A stretch of 64,000 nt of DNA from Caulobacter sp. (GTDB lineage: Bacteria; Pseudomonadota; Alphaproteobacteria; Caulobacterales; Caulobacteraceae). Where the stretch lies: assembly GCF_017744445.1 (NCBI RefSeq), contig NZ_JAGIBH010000004.1, positions 62,001-126,000 of the forward strand, written 5' to 3'. The notes under the pieces are model-generated. The model was not told the origin of the DNA and searched no databases. It saw nothing but the letters and a program-made list of their open reading frames with translations. Position numbers and translations under genes: made by a program. Below are positions 33,940 through 41,636 of this stretch, in pieces (position 1 is the first letter of the stretch; each line of letters starts with the position of its first letter).

Positions 33940-34548
33940 ATGCTGCGCCGTATGTACGACTGGGTCATGGGCCTGGCCGCTTCCAAACACGCTTCGAAGA
34001 GCCTCTTCGCCGTGTCGTTCGCCGAGAGCTCGTTCTTCCCGGTCCCGCCGGACGTGATGCTGGCCCCGATGTGCCTGGCCAAGCCGGAGAAGGCCTGGAA
34101 CTACGCCCTGATCTGCACGATCGCCTCGGTGTTGGGCGGCTGCCTGGGCTATGCGATCGGCTACTTCCTGCGTGACTTCGGCCTGTGGATGATGGCCGCG
34201 ACCGGCCATGAAGGCGGCCTGCAGGAATTTCAGTGCTGGTACGGCAAGTACGGCGTCTGGGTGATCCTGGCCAAGGGCCTGACCCCCATTCCCTACAAGC
34301 TGGTGACCATCGCCTCGGGCCTGGCCGCGTTCAGCTTCCCGATGTTCATCGCCGCCTCGGTCGCCACCCGCGGCGCCCGCTTCTTCCTGGTGGCCTTCAT
34401 CATCAAGAAGTTCGGCCCGACCCTGCTGCCGATCGTCGAACGGCGCCTGGCCCTGTTCGCCGGTCTTTTGATCGCGCTCCTTGTCATCGGCCTCACCGCC
34501 AGCCATTTCCTGGGCGGAGGCGGACATGGCGGAGCTTGCGTCGCATGA
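33940..34548 (+). CDS. yqaA: YqaA-type VTT-domain membrane protein
   Basis: 202-aa inner-membrane protein with the DedA-like VTT domain of the YqaA group: SFAESSFFPVPPDVMLAPM (re-entrant Pro-rich loop), GGCLGYAIGYFLRDFG, and VILAKGLTPIPYKLVTIASG. Related proteins act in lipid scrambling or undecaprenyl-phosphate recycling; the role of YqaA is unknown. CGGAG precedes ATG 33940. Its end overlaps the dsbB start by four bases. Confidence 0.86.
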   Translation: MLRRMYDWVMGLAASKHASKSLFAVSFAESSFFPVPPDVMLAPMCLAKPEKAWNYALICTIASVLGGCLGYAIGYFLRDFGLWMMAATGHEGGLQEFQCWYGKYGVWVILAKGLTPIPYKLVTIASGLAAFSFPMFIAASVATRGARFFLVAFIIKKFGPTLLPIVERRLALFAGLLIALLVIGLTASHFLGGGGHGGACVA

Positions 34549-35153
34549 CGAATAACGAACAACACCAGGCCGAAACGCCGACCGCGACGCCCGTGCGTGG
34601 TCCTGCGACAACGGTAGACGCCGCGACGCCGAGCCTTGTCGCCACGGTCTATGACCTGGTCACCCGCCACTGGCCGCTGGTCGCCTTCCTGTCCAGCGCC
34701 CTGATGCTGGCCATCGCGCACAGCTTCGAGACCTTCGGCCACCTCGCCCCCTGCCACCTGTGCCTGAAGGCGCGGGAGGTCTACTGGGTCGCCGGGACCG
34801 TCGGCCTGATCGGCGCCGTCCTGCAGCGCACGCCGCTGTGGGCGCGTCTGCGCCAGCCGGTGAACCTGCTGCTGGGCGCGATCTTCCTGTACGGCGCGGG
34901 CCTGGCGGTGTTCCATGCCGGCGTCGAGTGGAAATGGTGGCCGGGCCCGACCACCTGCACCGGCAGCGGCGCGGCCAGCGCCTCGAACCTCTCGGCCATG
35001 CTGAAGGGCACGATGAAGGTCAAGCCGCCGATGTGCGACAAGGCCGCCTGGGTGTTCCTGGGCCTGTCGATGGCCGGCTGGAACGCCCTGGTCTCGCTGA
35101 AGCTGGCCGTCTGGTCGGCGCTGGCGGGCCTGCGCAAGGCGGAGACGCTGTAA
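34545..35153 (+). CDS. dsbB: Disulfide bond formation protein B
   Basis: 202-aa inner-membrane quinone-dependent oxidase that reoxidises DsbA. A 40-residue N-terminal cytoplasmic tail is followed by four helices. First Cys pair CHLC (C70, C73) in HLAPCHLCLKAREVY, second pair in PTTCTG and PPMCDK, with a longer loop between. The tail and this loop are longer than in E. coli DsbB. Translationally coupled to yqaA (ATGA) and to coq7 (TAATG). Confidence 0.85.
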   Translation: MTNNEQHQAETPTATPVRGPATTVDAATPSLVATVYDLVTRHWPLVAFLSSALMLAIAHSFETFGHLAPCHLCLKAREVYWVAGTVGLIGAVLQRTPLWARLRQPVNLLLGAIFLYGAGLAVFHAGVEWKWWPGPTTCTGSGAASASNLSAMLKGTMKVKPPMCDKAAWVFLGLSMAGWNALVSLKLAVWSALAGLRKAETL

Positions 35154-35713
35154 TGACCCGCCCAGTCCCTCCTCGCCCCGGCCAAGGCGCGCTGAACTCG
35201 CGCCTCGCCGAGATCCTGCGCGTCGACCAGGCCGGCGAGCTGGCGGCCGTGCACATCTATCGTGGCCAGGCGGCGGTCATGCGCAACGCGCCGGGCCGCG
35301 AGCGCATCGCCGATCAGTTGAAGGAGATGGAGGGCCACGAACAGGTCCACCTGTCCCGCTTCAACGAGCTGCTGACCGAGCGCAACGTGCGCCCGACCCT
35401 GATGTCGCCGGTCTGGCGCGCGGCCGCCTTCGCCCTGGGCGCGGGCACCGCCCTGCTCGGCGACAAGGCCGCCCACGCCTGCACCGAAGCCGTCGAAACG
35501 GTGATCGAGAAGCACTATGCCGGCCAGATCGAGGAGCTGAAGGACCGCGATCCGGAACTGGCCGCCGAGCTGACCCAGTTCCGCGACGACGAGCTGGCCC
35601 ACCGCGACCTGGCCATCGAGGAAGGCGCTCACGAGGCCGCCGCCTATCCGTTGCTCACCGCTGTCATCCAAGCGGGCTGCCGGGCCGCCATCAAGATCAG
35701 CGAGAAGATCTGA
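35153..35713 (+). CDS. coq7: 2-polyprenyl-3-methyl-6-methoxy-1,4-benzoquinone monooxygenase (Coq7)
   Basis: 186-aa di-iron monooxygenase of ubiquinone synthesis. The two ExxH halves are visible: LRVDQAGELAAVHIYRGQ with EMEGHEQVHL, and AHACTEAVETVIEKHY with RDDELAHRDLAIEEGAHEA. It adds the last ring hydroxyl. The start ATG shares its A with the dsbB stop. In one unit with yqaA and dsbB; DsbB uses the same quinone pool, which may explain the grouping. Confidence 0.92.
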   Translation: MTRPVPPRPGQGALNSRLAEILRVDQAGELAAVHIYRGQAAVMRNAPGRERIADQLKEMEGHEQVHLSRFNELLTERNVRPTLMSPVWRAAAFALGAGTALLGDKAAHACTEAVETVIEKHYAGQIEELKDRDPELAAELTQFRDDELAHRDLAIEEGAHEAAAYPLLTAVIQAGCRAAIKISEKI

Positions 35714-35783
35714 AGCTTGGCGTTTGGCCCGGCCGGGCCTACCGATACGCCCCAATACGTCATCGCGTTGGGGAGTCGCCCAC

Positions 35784-37541
35784 TTGTCCTTCCGTAACCT
35801 CGCCGCCTGCGCGGCGTCGATCCTGGCCCTGTCAGCCGGCCAGGCCTTCGCCCAACAACCTCTCACGACCAGCGATCTCAGCCTGGAGACCGGCGGCCCT
35901 ATGCCCGTCGAGCAACAGGCCCTGGGCTTCGACCACGCCGATCTGACGTTCAAGATCCTGCCCGAGAAGAAGGCGATCGAGGGCCAGGCGACCCTGACCT
36001 TCACCGCCAAGAGCCCGCTGACCAAGCTGGTCGTCGACTTCGACCGCGTCTTCGCCATCCGCAAGCTGACCATCGACGGCAAGGCCCTGAAGCCCTCGGC
36101 CTGGAGCAATCCCGAAGGCCGCCTGACCATCGCCCTGCCCAAGCCGGTCGCCAAGGGCAAGCAGGTCACCCTGGCCGTCACCTATGACGGCGTCCCGCAC
36201 GAAGCCAAGCGCGCGCCCTGGGACGGCGGCTTCGTCTGGAGCAAGGCCCCGACCGGCGAGCCCTGGATCGCCACCGCCGTGCAAGGCGACGGCTGCGACC
36301 TGTTCTGGCCCTGCATCGACTACCCGACCGGCGAGCCCAAGCTGGTCGACCTGCACATCACCGTCCCCGCCCCGCTGGTCGCGCCGGCCAACGGCGTCTT
36401 CAAGGGCATGACCGAGAAGGACGGCTGGCGGACCTACAACTGGCAGGCCAAGAACCCCAACACCTACGCCATCGCCCTGGACGTCGGCCCCTACGAGGAA
36501 CTGACCGGCACGTACAAGAGCCGCTTCGGCGACAGCTTCCCGATGTCGTTCTGGCACCTGAAGGACCGCACCGAGAAGGCCAAGGCCCTGTTCGCCGAGT
36601 TCACGCCGATGCTGGACTTCTACGAGCAGATGATCGGCCCCTACCCGTTCCGCGACGAGAAGATGGGCGTGGTCGAGACCCCGCACCTGGGCATGGAGCA
36701 CCAGACCATCAACGCCTATGGCAACGAGTACCGGAAGGACGGCTTCGGCTTCGACTGGCTGCTGCAGCACGAGTTCGCGCACGAGTGGTTCGGCAACCAG
36801 CTGACCGATGTCGACAATGACGACATGTGGCTGCACGAGGGCTATGGCAGCTACATGCAGCCGCTCTATTCCCAGTGGCTGCACGGCGACATGGAGTACA
36901 TGTCGCGCCTCAACACCCAGCGCCTGGGCATTCGCAACAAGTACCCGATCGTCTCGGGCCGGGCGCTGAAGGAGGACGAGGTCTACAACGCCGATCGCGG
37001 GCCGGGGAACGACATCTATTCCAAGGCCTCCAACGTCCTGCATACCCTGCGCGCGCTGGTCGGCGACGACGACTTCTTCAAGATCACCCGCATGGCCGTC
37101 TACGGTACGGCCGAGCCCAACCCGGGCAATTTCACGCCGCGCTACCTGGGCACCAAGGACTATGTGAAGATCGTCAACCAGGTGACCGGCAAGGACTACG
37201 GCTGGTTCTTCGACGTCTACCTCTACGAGGCCGCGCCGCCCGAACTGCTGGAGACCCGCGAAGGCGGCGACCTGGTGCTGAAATGGAAGACGCCCAAGGA
37301 CAAGCCCTTCCCAATGCCGGTCGAGGTCAAGGTCGGCGGCAAGGTCGTCACCGTGCCGATGGCCGGCGGGACGGGCCGCGTGACCGTGGGCGCTGCCGTG
37401 CCGGTGATCGTCGATCCGGCGTCCAAGGTCCTGCGCCGCCAGCCTTATGTGGAAGAGTTCCAGGCCTGGAAGAAGGCCACGGACGACGCGGCCAAGGCCG
37501 AAGCCGAGGCCAAGAAGAAGGCGGACGCGGAGAAGAAATAA
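35784..37541 (+). CDS. Secreted M1 family metallopeptidase
   Basis: 585-aa exported aminopeptidase-like protein. Signal peptide (SFRNLAACAASILALSAGQAFA) at the N-terminus. M1 N-terminal beta domain, exopeptidase-type motif HLGMEHQTINAYG, zinc site HEFAHEWFGNQLT (H329, H333) with the third ligand Glu in WLHEGYGSY (near 352). A C-terminal beta domain and a short Ala/Glu/Lys helix (KAEAEAKKKADAEKK) end it; it lacks the large C-terminal helical domain of PepN. TTG 35784 with GGGGAG upstream fits the signal peptide; the upstream frame does not. Confidence 0.88.
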   Translation: MSFRNLAACAASILALSAGQAFAQQPLTTSDLSLETGGPMPVEQQALGFDHADLTFKILPEKKAIEGQATLTFTAKSPLTKLVVDFDRVFAIRKLTIDGKALKPSAWSNPEGRLTIALPKPVAKGKQVTLAVTYDGVPHEAKRAPWDGGFVWSKAPTGEPWIATAVQGDGCDLFWPCIDYPTGEPKLVDLHITVPAPLVAPANGVFKGMTEKDGWRTYNWQAKNPNTYAIALDVGPYEELTGTYKSRFGDSFPMSFWHLKDRTEKAKALFAEFTPMLDFYEQMIGPYPFRDEKMGVVETPHLGMEHQTINAYGNEYRKDGFGFDWLLQHEFAHEWFGNQLTDVDNDDMWLHEGYGSYMQPLYSQWLHGDMEYMSRLNTQRLGIRNKYPIVSGRALKEDEVYNADRGPGNDIYSKASNVLHTLRALVGDDDFFKITRMAVYGTAEPNPGNFTPRYLGTKDYVKIVNQVTGKDYGWFFDVYLYEAAPPELLETREGGDLVLKWKTPKDKPFPMPVEVKVGGKVVTVPMAGGTGRVTVGAAVPVIVDPASKVLRRQPYVEEFQAWKKATDDAAKAEAEAKKKADAEKK

Positions 37542-37570
37542 TCCGCTAACCCTGTCCATTCACCGAATGG

Positions 37571-37616
37571 CGCGACCTTCGCCGTTAGGACGGAGACGTC
37601 CCTTCCGAAGGTCGCG
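37571..37616 (+). promoter_or_regulatory. Hairpin that buries the ribosome site of the VanZ-like gene
   Basis: CGCGACCTTCG (37571-37581) pairs perfectly with CGAAGGTCGCG (37606-37616). Inside lies GGACG-GAGA-CGTCC (37588-37601), a five-pair stem with GNRA loop. The only Shine-Dalgarno candidate, GAAGG (37607-37611, nine bases before ATG 37621), is inside the outer stem. No T-run follows, so a plain terminator for the M1 gene is less likely. Confidence 0.6.
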
Positions 37617-37620
37617 TCCC

Positions 37621-38136
37621 ATGTTCAAGCCCGTCCATTTCGTCACCGCCGCTCGCGTCACGCTGGTGGTCGGCTCTCTGGCGGTGGCCGTGCTGACCCT
37701 GGGTTCTTTCCAGGGCGCCGAGGCGATCTTCGGCCTCAACGACAAGGCCGCCCACGCGATCGCGTTCGGCGGCCTGCTGGCGGTCTCGTTCCTGGCGTTT
37801 CCGCGCATGCGCCGCAACGACCTGATGATCGCGGCCCTGGTGCTCGGCGCTGGTGTCGAGGTCGCCCAGGTCATCGCCCATCGCGACGGCAACATCCCCG
37901 ACTGGCTGGCCGACGCCGCCGGCATCCTGACCATCTACGGCGCCAGCATGATCGAGACGGTCCGCAAGATGGCCCGCGAGCAAGGCGACCTGACCTTCGA
38001 CCAGATCGCCGCCCTGGACCGTCGCCAGCCGCGTCGCCGTCCGGTCGTGGCCTTCGAGCCGATTATCGCCGAGCCTGAAGCGGGCGTCGTGCTCAGCTTC
38101 GCCAAACGCGCCGCCCGCCGGTTTCCGGCTCGCTGA
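37621..38136 (+). CDS. VanZ-like membrane protein
   Basis: 171-aa protein with about four hydrophobic segments in residues 10-120. NDKAAHAIAFGGLLAVSF and NIPDWLADAAGILTIYGA are the two VanZ-type motifs (a xDKxxHxxxF box and an Asp-rich D(x)xDxxANxxG-like box). A basic tail of 50 residues (QRRRPVVAFEP type) follows. VanZ-like proteins have been linked to envelope-active compound resistance; their role is unclear. Translation probably depends on the hairpin just before the start. The TGA stop abuts the convergent stop at 38137 (TGATCA). Confidence 0.72.
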   Translation: MFKPVHFVTAARVTLVVGSLAVAVLTLGSFQGAEAIFGLNDKAAHAIAFGGLLAVSFLAFPRMRRNDLMIAALVLGAGVEVAQVIAHRDGNIPDWLADAAGILTIYGASMIETVRKMAREQGDLTFDQIAALDRRQPRRRPVVAFEPIIAEPEAGVVLSFAKRAARRFPAR

Positions 38137-38421
38137 TCAGGTAATGCGCTTGACGCTGACCGGATCGCTACCCGGGAAGCTCTCTTCCAGGCCCTCGTCC
38201 AGCAGGGCTTCCTGACGGTTCTCGGACTTCTCAACCTTGGCGGCCAACTGGTCGTGCTTCTCGCCTTCGGCCAACGGGCGCTTGGCTTCTCGAGCATGCG
38301 GCGCGTCGATGTGACGATCTTCCGGACGGACCTTGCCTTCCGAAGCCATGTCGGCGGTCGAAGCGGCCGTGCCGTGAGTGAAATGGCGCTTGTCGCCGTC
38401 GTCGGTGTGGTGGCGGTTCAT
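38137..38421 (-). CDS. Small acidic stress-type protein
   Basis: 94-aa, very hydrophilic, charged protein with probably little structure (MNRHHTDDGDKRHFTHG, PEDRHIDAPHAREAKRPLAEGE). It ends with EALLDEGLEESFPGSDPVSV, a tail shared with many small proteins of Caulobacter and sphingomonads that are often part of the general stress response. Function unknown. GGGAGG precedes ATG 38421. Zero bases separate it from the convergent VanZ-like gene. Confidence 0.75.
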   Translation of the reverse strand: MNRHHTDDGDKRHFTHGTAASTADMASEGKVRPEDRHIDAPHAREAKRPLAEGEKHDQLAAKVEKSENRQEALLDEGLEESFPGSDPVSVKRIT

Positions 38422-38540
38422 GGGTACCTCCCGTGGCTTTTGCCTCGGCTGTAAAAACCCATTGGTCGAGGTTCGGGTTGCATCGTTCAGCGCCCGACAC
38501 TGCCCATGTTGCAGCATCGAAACATTTTCCGCCCTGACCC

Positions 38541-38565
38541 GGAACCTTCGCCATAGCGCCGCATT
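38541..38565 (+). promoter_or_regulatory. Possible EcfG/SigT-type promoter
   Basis: GGAAC (38541-38545), 16-base spacer, CATT (38562-38565). The general-stress sigma factor consensus in this group is GGAAC-N16/17-CGTT, so this differs at one base of the -10. It sits at the right distance before the candidate small RNA. Confidence 0.4.
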
Positions 38566-38570
38566 TCATG

Positions 38571-38655
38571 GTGCAGCTACGGGCGGACCGATCCCCTTCC
38601 GCCTCACAGCCACGGCCCGGGACACCTCTCCTTGAAAGATCGCCCGGGCCGTTTT
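38571..38655 (+). ncRNA. Candidate small RNA with C-rich hairpin loop
   Basis: A predicted transcript of about 85 bases. First hairpin GGCGGA (38582-38587), loop CCGATCCCCT, TCCGCC (38598-38603). Second hairpin ACGGCCCGGG (38612-38621) with CCCGGGCCGT (38643-38652) and following T-run. Its loop also contains CCTCTCCTT, which could pair with Shine-Dalgarno sequences. No plus-strand gene lies upstream that needs this terminator. It resembles C-loop stress sRNAs such as Caulobacter GsrN in layout, but I cannot say it is that RNA. Confidence 0.5.
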
Positions 38656-38656
38656 G
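38612..38656 (+). terminator. Rho-independent terminator of the candidate sRNA
   Basis: Ten-pair GC stem ACGGCCCGGG/CCCGGGCCGT with a 21-base loop, then TTTT. Orientation is plus; both flanking genes are on the minus strand. Confidence 0.7.
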
Positions 38657-38668
38657 CTGTCTGAAGCT

Positions 38669-39229
38669 CTACGCCTCCAGCTCGATATCCCAGTACAGGT
38701 AGTCCAGCCAGCTGACGTGCAGCCGCCCTGGTGGGAACCTGCGTCCCCGCTCCTGCAGCTCGTGCATCGAGGGGCGGCGGGCGGTGTGGAAGGGCTGCAT
38801 GCCGGCTTCGCGCGGCGTGCGGCCACCCTTGCTGAGGTTGCAGGGCGCGCAGGCGGTGACGATGTTCTCCCAAGTGGTCCGGCCGCCTCGCGAGCGGGGG
38901 ATCACGTGGTCGAAGGTCAGGTCCTCCAGCGAACCGCAGTACTGGCAGCTGAAGCTGTCGCGCAGGAACAGGTTGAAGCGGGTGAAGGCCGGCGGCCGCT
39001 CCTGTGGGACGTACTGCTTCAGCGCCACGACGCTGGGTAGCCGCATCTCGAAGGACGGCGAATGGACGACCTGGTCGTAGCTGGCCACGACGTCGACGCG
39101 ATCCAGGAACACCGCCTTGATCACCTCCTGCCACGGCCAGAGGGACAGCGGATAGTAGCTTAGCGGCCGGAAGTCGGCGTTGAGCACCAGGGCCGGCATG
39201 CCCGATGGTGGACGCGTGAGGACCTGCAT
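38669..39229 (-). CDS. HNH endonuclease family protein
   Basis: 186-aa protein. N-terminal part LVLNADFRPLSYYPLSLWPWQE is typical of the group; the HNH/zinc part reads CQYCGSLEDLTFDHVIPRSRGG then TWENIVTACAPCNLSKGG, with CxxC twice as zinc ligands and the His of DHV as general base. Such chromosomal HNH proteins are widespread in alphaproteobacteria; the target is unknown. ATG 39229 was chosen because the family begins there. The 160-base leader upstream holds no gene. Confidence 0.88.
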   Translation of the reverse strand: MQVLTRPPSGMPALVLNADFRPLSYYPLSLWPWQEVIKAVFLDRVDVVASYDQVVHSPSFEMRLPSVVALKQYVPQERPPAFTRFNLFLRDSFSCQYCGSLEDLTFDHVIPRSRGGRTTWENIVTACAPCNLSKGGRTPREAGMQPFHTARRPSMHELQERGRRFPPGRLHVSWLDYLYWDIELEA

Positions 39230-39362
39230 CAGAGCCCCCCTTCGGAGCGTATCAGGCTCCGGCTGATGAAGTACGCGACAGGACTGAAGACGGGCCTCCT
39301 TCCTACGCAATTCTGGGAATCGCCATTCATCCCCGAACGCAAGGAAAGGATGATCCGAGTCA

Positions 39363-39387
39363 GCGACAGAACCAAGACATCTGTCGC
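39363..39387. terminator. Hairpin after alkA
   Basis: GCGACAGA and TCTGTCGC form an eight-pair stem with a nine-base loop, six bases past the alkA stop. There is no T-run in either direction. Confidence 0.45.
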
Positions 39388-39393
39388 AAGAGT

Positions 39394-40035
39394 CTAGAAC
39401 GGCGCGATCTCTCTGCGCTTTACCGCGCCATAGCAGGCCCACAGCAGATGCGCGGCGACACCACGATAGGGCCGCCAGCGCTCCGCGCGCTGATAGGCCT
39501 GCTTCTCGGTCGGGCGGGCCTCGGCCCTGTCAGCCCAGCGCATGGCCTCCTGCAGGGCGACGTCGCCGCCGGGGAACATGTCGAGCCGCCCTTGGGTGAA
39601 CATCAGATAGACCTCGGCGGTCCAGCGGCCGATGCCGGTGATGGCCGTCAGGGCGGCGATCGCCTCCTCGTCCGACATTCCCGGCAAGGCGTCGAAGTCA
39701 CAGGTCCCGTTCAGATGCGCGTGGGCGATGGCGTGGGCATAGCGGGCCTTGGGGCGCGAGAGACCCAACGACAGCAGGTAGGCCTGGTCGTGGCCCATCA
39801 CGACATCGGGCGTCATCCGCGGCAGCCCTGCCTCGACCCGCGCCCAGATGGCGGCCGCCGAGGCCAGGCTGACCTGCTGCTGCACGACCATCTTCAGGAG
39901 ACCCGGAAAGCCGCCCAGGCCGACGCGCCATTCGAACGACGGCGTGACAGCCTCCATCGCCGCCAGGGCCGGATCGACGGCGGCGAGATGCTTGCGGGCT
40001 TCGAGCAGCGCTTGAGCGGTCGGCGGAACGAACAT
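39394..40035 (-). CDS. alkA: DNA-3-methyladenine glycosylase II (AlkA-like)
   Basis: 213-aa HhH-GPD glycosylase that removes alkylated purines in base-excision repair. QQQVSLASAAAIWARVE, LSRPKARYAHAIA, then the helix-hairpin-helix LTAITGIGRWTAEVYLMF and the catalytic Asp in MFPGGDVALQEAMR; WRPYRGVAAHLLW near the end. It lacks the N-terminal domain of E. coli AlkA, like the short alphaproteobacterial form. Followed by HNH gene on the same strand after 164 bases. Confidence 0.9.
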   Translation of the reverse strand: MFVPPTAQALLEARKHLAAVDPALAAMEAVTPSFEWRVGLGGFPGLLKMVVQQQVSLASAAAIWARVEAGLPRMTPDVVMGHDQAYLLSLGLSRPKARYAHAIAHAHLNGTCDFDALPGMSDEEAIAALTAITGIGRWTAEVYLMFTQGRLDMFPGGDVALQEAMRWADRAEARPTEKQAYQRAERWRPYRGVAAHLLWACYGAVKRREIAPF

Positions 40036-40086
40036 CCCTCGCAGGTGGAGCTTCCCCCGTCGAATGACAATCCGCTTCTTGCTGAA

Positions 40087-40569
40087 CTATCCGATCTCAG
40101 TGATCTCGATCTCGCCGCCCGGCGCCGGCGACACGTCGCCGATAGTCTTTCCAAGAAGGGCGCGGGCGATCGGGGCGACATAGGAAACCGAGCCCTGGGC
40201 CGGATCGGCCTCGTCCTCGCCAACGATGCGGAAGGTCTGCACGCGGCCGTCCTCACGCTCGAAGGTCACGCGGTCGCCGAACTGCACGACGGTCTTGGCC
40301 GGATCACGCTCCATCAGCTGGGCGGTGGCGCGGCGTGAGGACCAGTAGCGCAGGTCGCGGGTGGCGCGGGCCATGGCGGTGCGATCGCCGTCAGCGGCTC
40401 CGCCCGCGCTCTGGGCCGACGAATAGGCGGCGCGCGCGGCGGCCAGTTCGGCCTCGATCAGATCGAGCCCCTCGGGCGTCACCAGATTGGGATGGGTCGA
40501 GATCGGGCGATCGGGCAGGTCCGCCGCGAAGGCCTCGCTGTCGCCCTCTTTCGTGAAGGCGACACTCAT
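40087..40569 (-). CDS. GreA/GreB family transcription elongation factor
   Basis: 160-aa Gre factor. N-terminal coiled coil (GLDLIEAELAAARAAYSSAQ ... RDLRYWSSRRATAQLME) and C-terminal FKBP-like domain (VQFGDRVTFEREDGRVQTFRIVGEDEAD, VSYVAPIARALLGKTIGD). It rescues backtracked RNA polymerase by stimulating cleavage. The tip of the coil has fewer acidic residues than GreA (DGDRTAMARATRDL), so activity could differ. ATG 40569 chosen; upstream in-frame ATG adds 14 unlikely residues. Confidence 0.86.
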   Translation of the reverse strand: MSVAFTKEGDSEAFAADLPDRPISTHPNLVTPEGLDLIEAELAAARAAYSSAQSAGGAADGDRTAMARATRDLRYWSSRRATAQLMERDPAKTVVQFGDRVTFEREDGRVQTFRIVGEDEADPAQGSVSYVAPIARALLGKTIGDVSPAPGGEIEITEIG

Positions 40570-40679
40570 CGGAAGAAGTCTTGGATCATGGAGAAAGCCT
40601 GTGACGCGCAACGATGATCGGCGTCGGAGGCCTAACGCGTCCTGGCTTGGTTAGCTCCCCGACCGGCGGGGTTCAAGCC

Positions 40680-40727
40680 GAACGCGGCGGCGGGATCTTC
40701 GGGGGATCGAAGATAGCCCCGCCGTTC
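40680..40727 (-). terminator. Long hairpin downstream of the 36-aa gene
   Basis: An inner stem ATCTTCG/CGAAGAT and an outer GGCGGG/CCCGCC pair, 17 bases beyond the stop of the tiny membrane protein. It probably ends that transcript, though the T-run is poor. Confidence 0.5.
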
Positions 40728-40743
40728 GCGAGCAATCGAACTC

Positions 40744-40854
40744 TTAGATGGCCACGCCGACGACGGCGGCGGCGACGCCCAGGGCGATCACGAGGAAGTA
40801 GCCGGCGGCCAGACGGTCGAAGGCGGTTTCAAAGGCGTTGAGCGTGCGTTGCAT
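40744..40854 (-). CDS. Tiny single-pass membrane protein (36 aa)
   Basis: 36 residues: MQRTLNAFETAFDRLAAG, then a hydrophobic helix YFLVIALGVAAAVVGVAI to the C-terminus. AGAGGG lies nine bases before ATG 40854. It is divergent from the tetR gene and shares with it a region holding two dyads, so it may be what TetR controls. Not recognised. Confidence 0.55.
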   Translation of the reverse strand: MQRTLNAFETAFDRLAAGYFLVIALGVAAAVVGVAI

Positions 40855-40921
40855 GACGATAGTCCCTCTCTTGTTGTCCTCGCCCCCAGCGGGCGATTGG
40901 CTGAACCAATCTGGACGATGC

Positions 40922-40940
40922 TTAGATAACGCACATCTAA
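40922..40940. promoter_or_regulatory. Dyad TTAGAT-N7-ATCTAA
   Basis: Perfect six-base arms in the divergent region between the 36-aa gene and tetR. It overlaps by two bases the 31-bp dyad next to it. A likely operator or promoter element. Confidence 0.5.
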
Positions 40941-40969
40941 ACGACGTCAAGATGATCTTTACGGCGTTT
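40939..40969. promoter_or_regulatory. 31-bp operator-like dyad upstream of tetR
   Basis: Arms AAACGACGTCAAGAT and ATCTTTACGGCGTTT match as an inverted repeat at 13 of 15 positions around a central G (40954). It is 40 bases before the TetR start. This size fits a TetR dimer or pair of dimers. Confidence 0.65.
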
Positions 40970-41008
40970 GGATGAAATTTTAGAAAGGTGGGGCTACAGT
41001 GAGGACCG

Positions 41009-41635
41009 ATGAGCACCGCGACCGCCGAATCCCGCCCGTATCACCATGGCGACCTGAGCCGCGCCCTGGTCGACGCCGCCCGCAAGATCCTGGAGACGGA
41101 CGGCCCCGCCGCCCTGTCCCTGCGGGCCGTGGCGCGTGAGGCCGGGGTCAGCCCCGCCGCGCCCTATCATCATTTCAAGGACAAGGCCGAACTGCTGGAA
41201 GCCGTCGCCCACGAGGGCTGGCATGAGCTGGACGTGGCTCTGTCGACGGCCCGCGCCTCGACCGAGGATCCCCGCGCGCGGATGACCAATCTTGGCGTGG
41301 CCTATGTCTGCTTCGCCCGCGACAACCCGGCCCTTTATCGGGTCATGTACGACCGCTCTCGCGACAAGGACGCCCTGCCCGACCAGTTGAAGGACGACGG
41401 CGCCTATTGCCAGGTGCGCGACACCATCAACGAGAACGGCGGCGGCCACGTCAGCGACATCGACCTGGAGCTGGCGACCATCGCCGCCTGGTGCGCCGGT
41501 CACGGCCTGGCCGAGATGATCGGCTTCAAGCAGTTCGCACCGCTGAAGGAGCTGCTGGGCGGCGAGGAAGCGTTCCTGCGCGCGGTGTTCGAACACTTGG
41601 GCATGTTCGCGAAGTTCACCGCCATCCAGGACTGA
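41009..41635 (+). CDS. TetR/AcrR family regulator with WHG-type C-domain
   Basis: 208-aa regulator. Helix-turn-helix at residues 15-60: ALVDAARKILETDGPAALSLRAVAREAGVSPAAPYHHFKDKAELLEAV, a clear TetR pattern. The ligand domain has YVCFARDNPALYRVMYD and ATIAAWCAGHGLAEMIG, the latter like the WHG motif of TetR_C_33. It likely binds the dyads upstream of itself. gluQRS starts two bases after its stop, so both are probably one mRNA. Confidence 0.9.
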   Translation: MSTATAESRPYHHGDLSRALVDAARKILETDGPAALSLRAVAREAGVSPAAPYHHFKDKAELLEAVAHEGWHELDVALSTARASTEDPRARMTNLGVAYVCFARDNPALYRVMYDRSRDKDALPDQLKDDGAYCQVRDTINENGGGHVSDIDLELATIAAWCAGHGLAEMIGFKQFAPLKELLGGEEAFLRAVFEHLGMFAKFTAIQD

Positions 41636-41636
41636 C

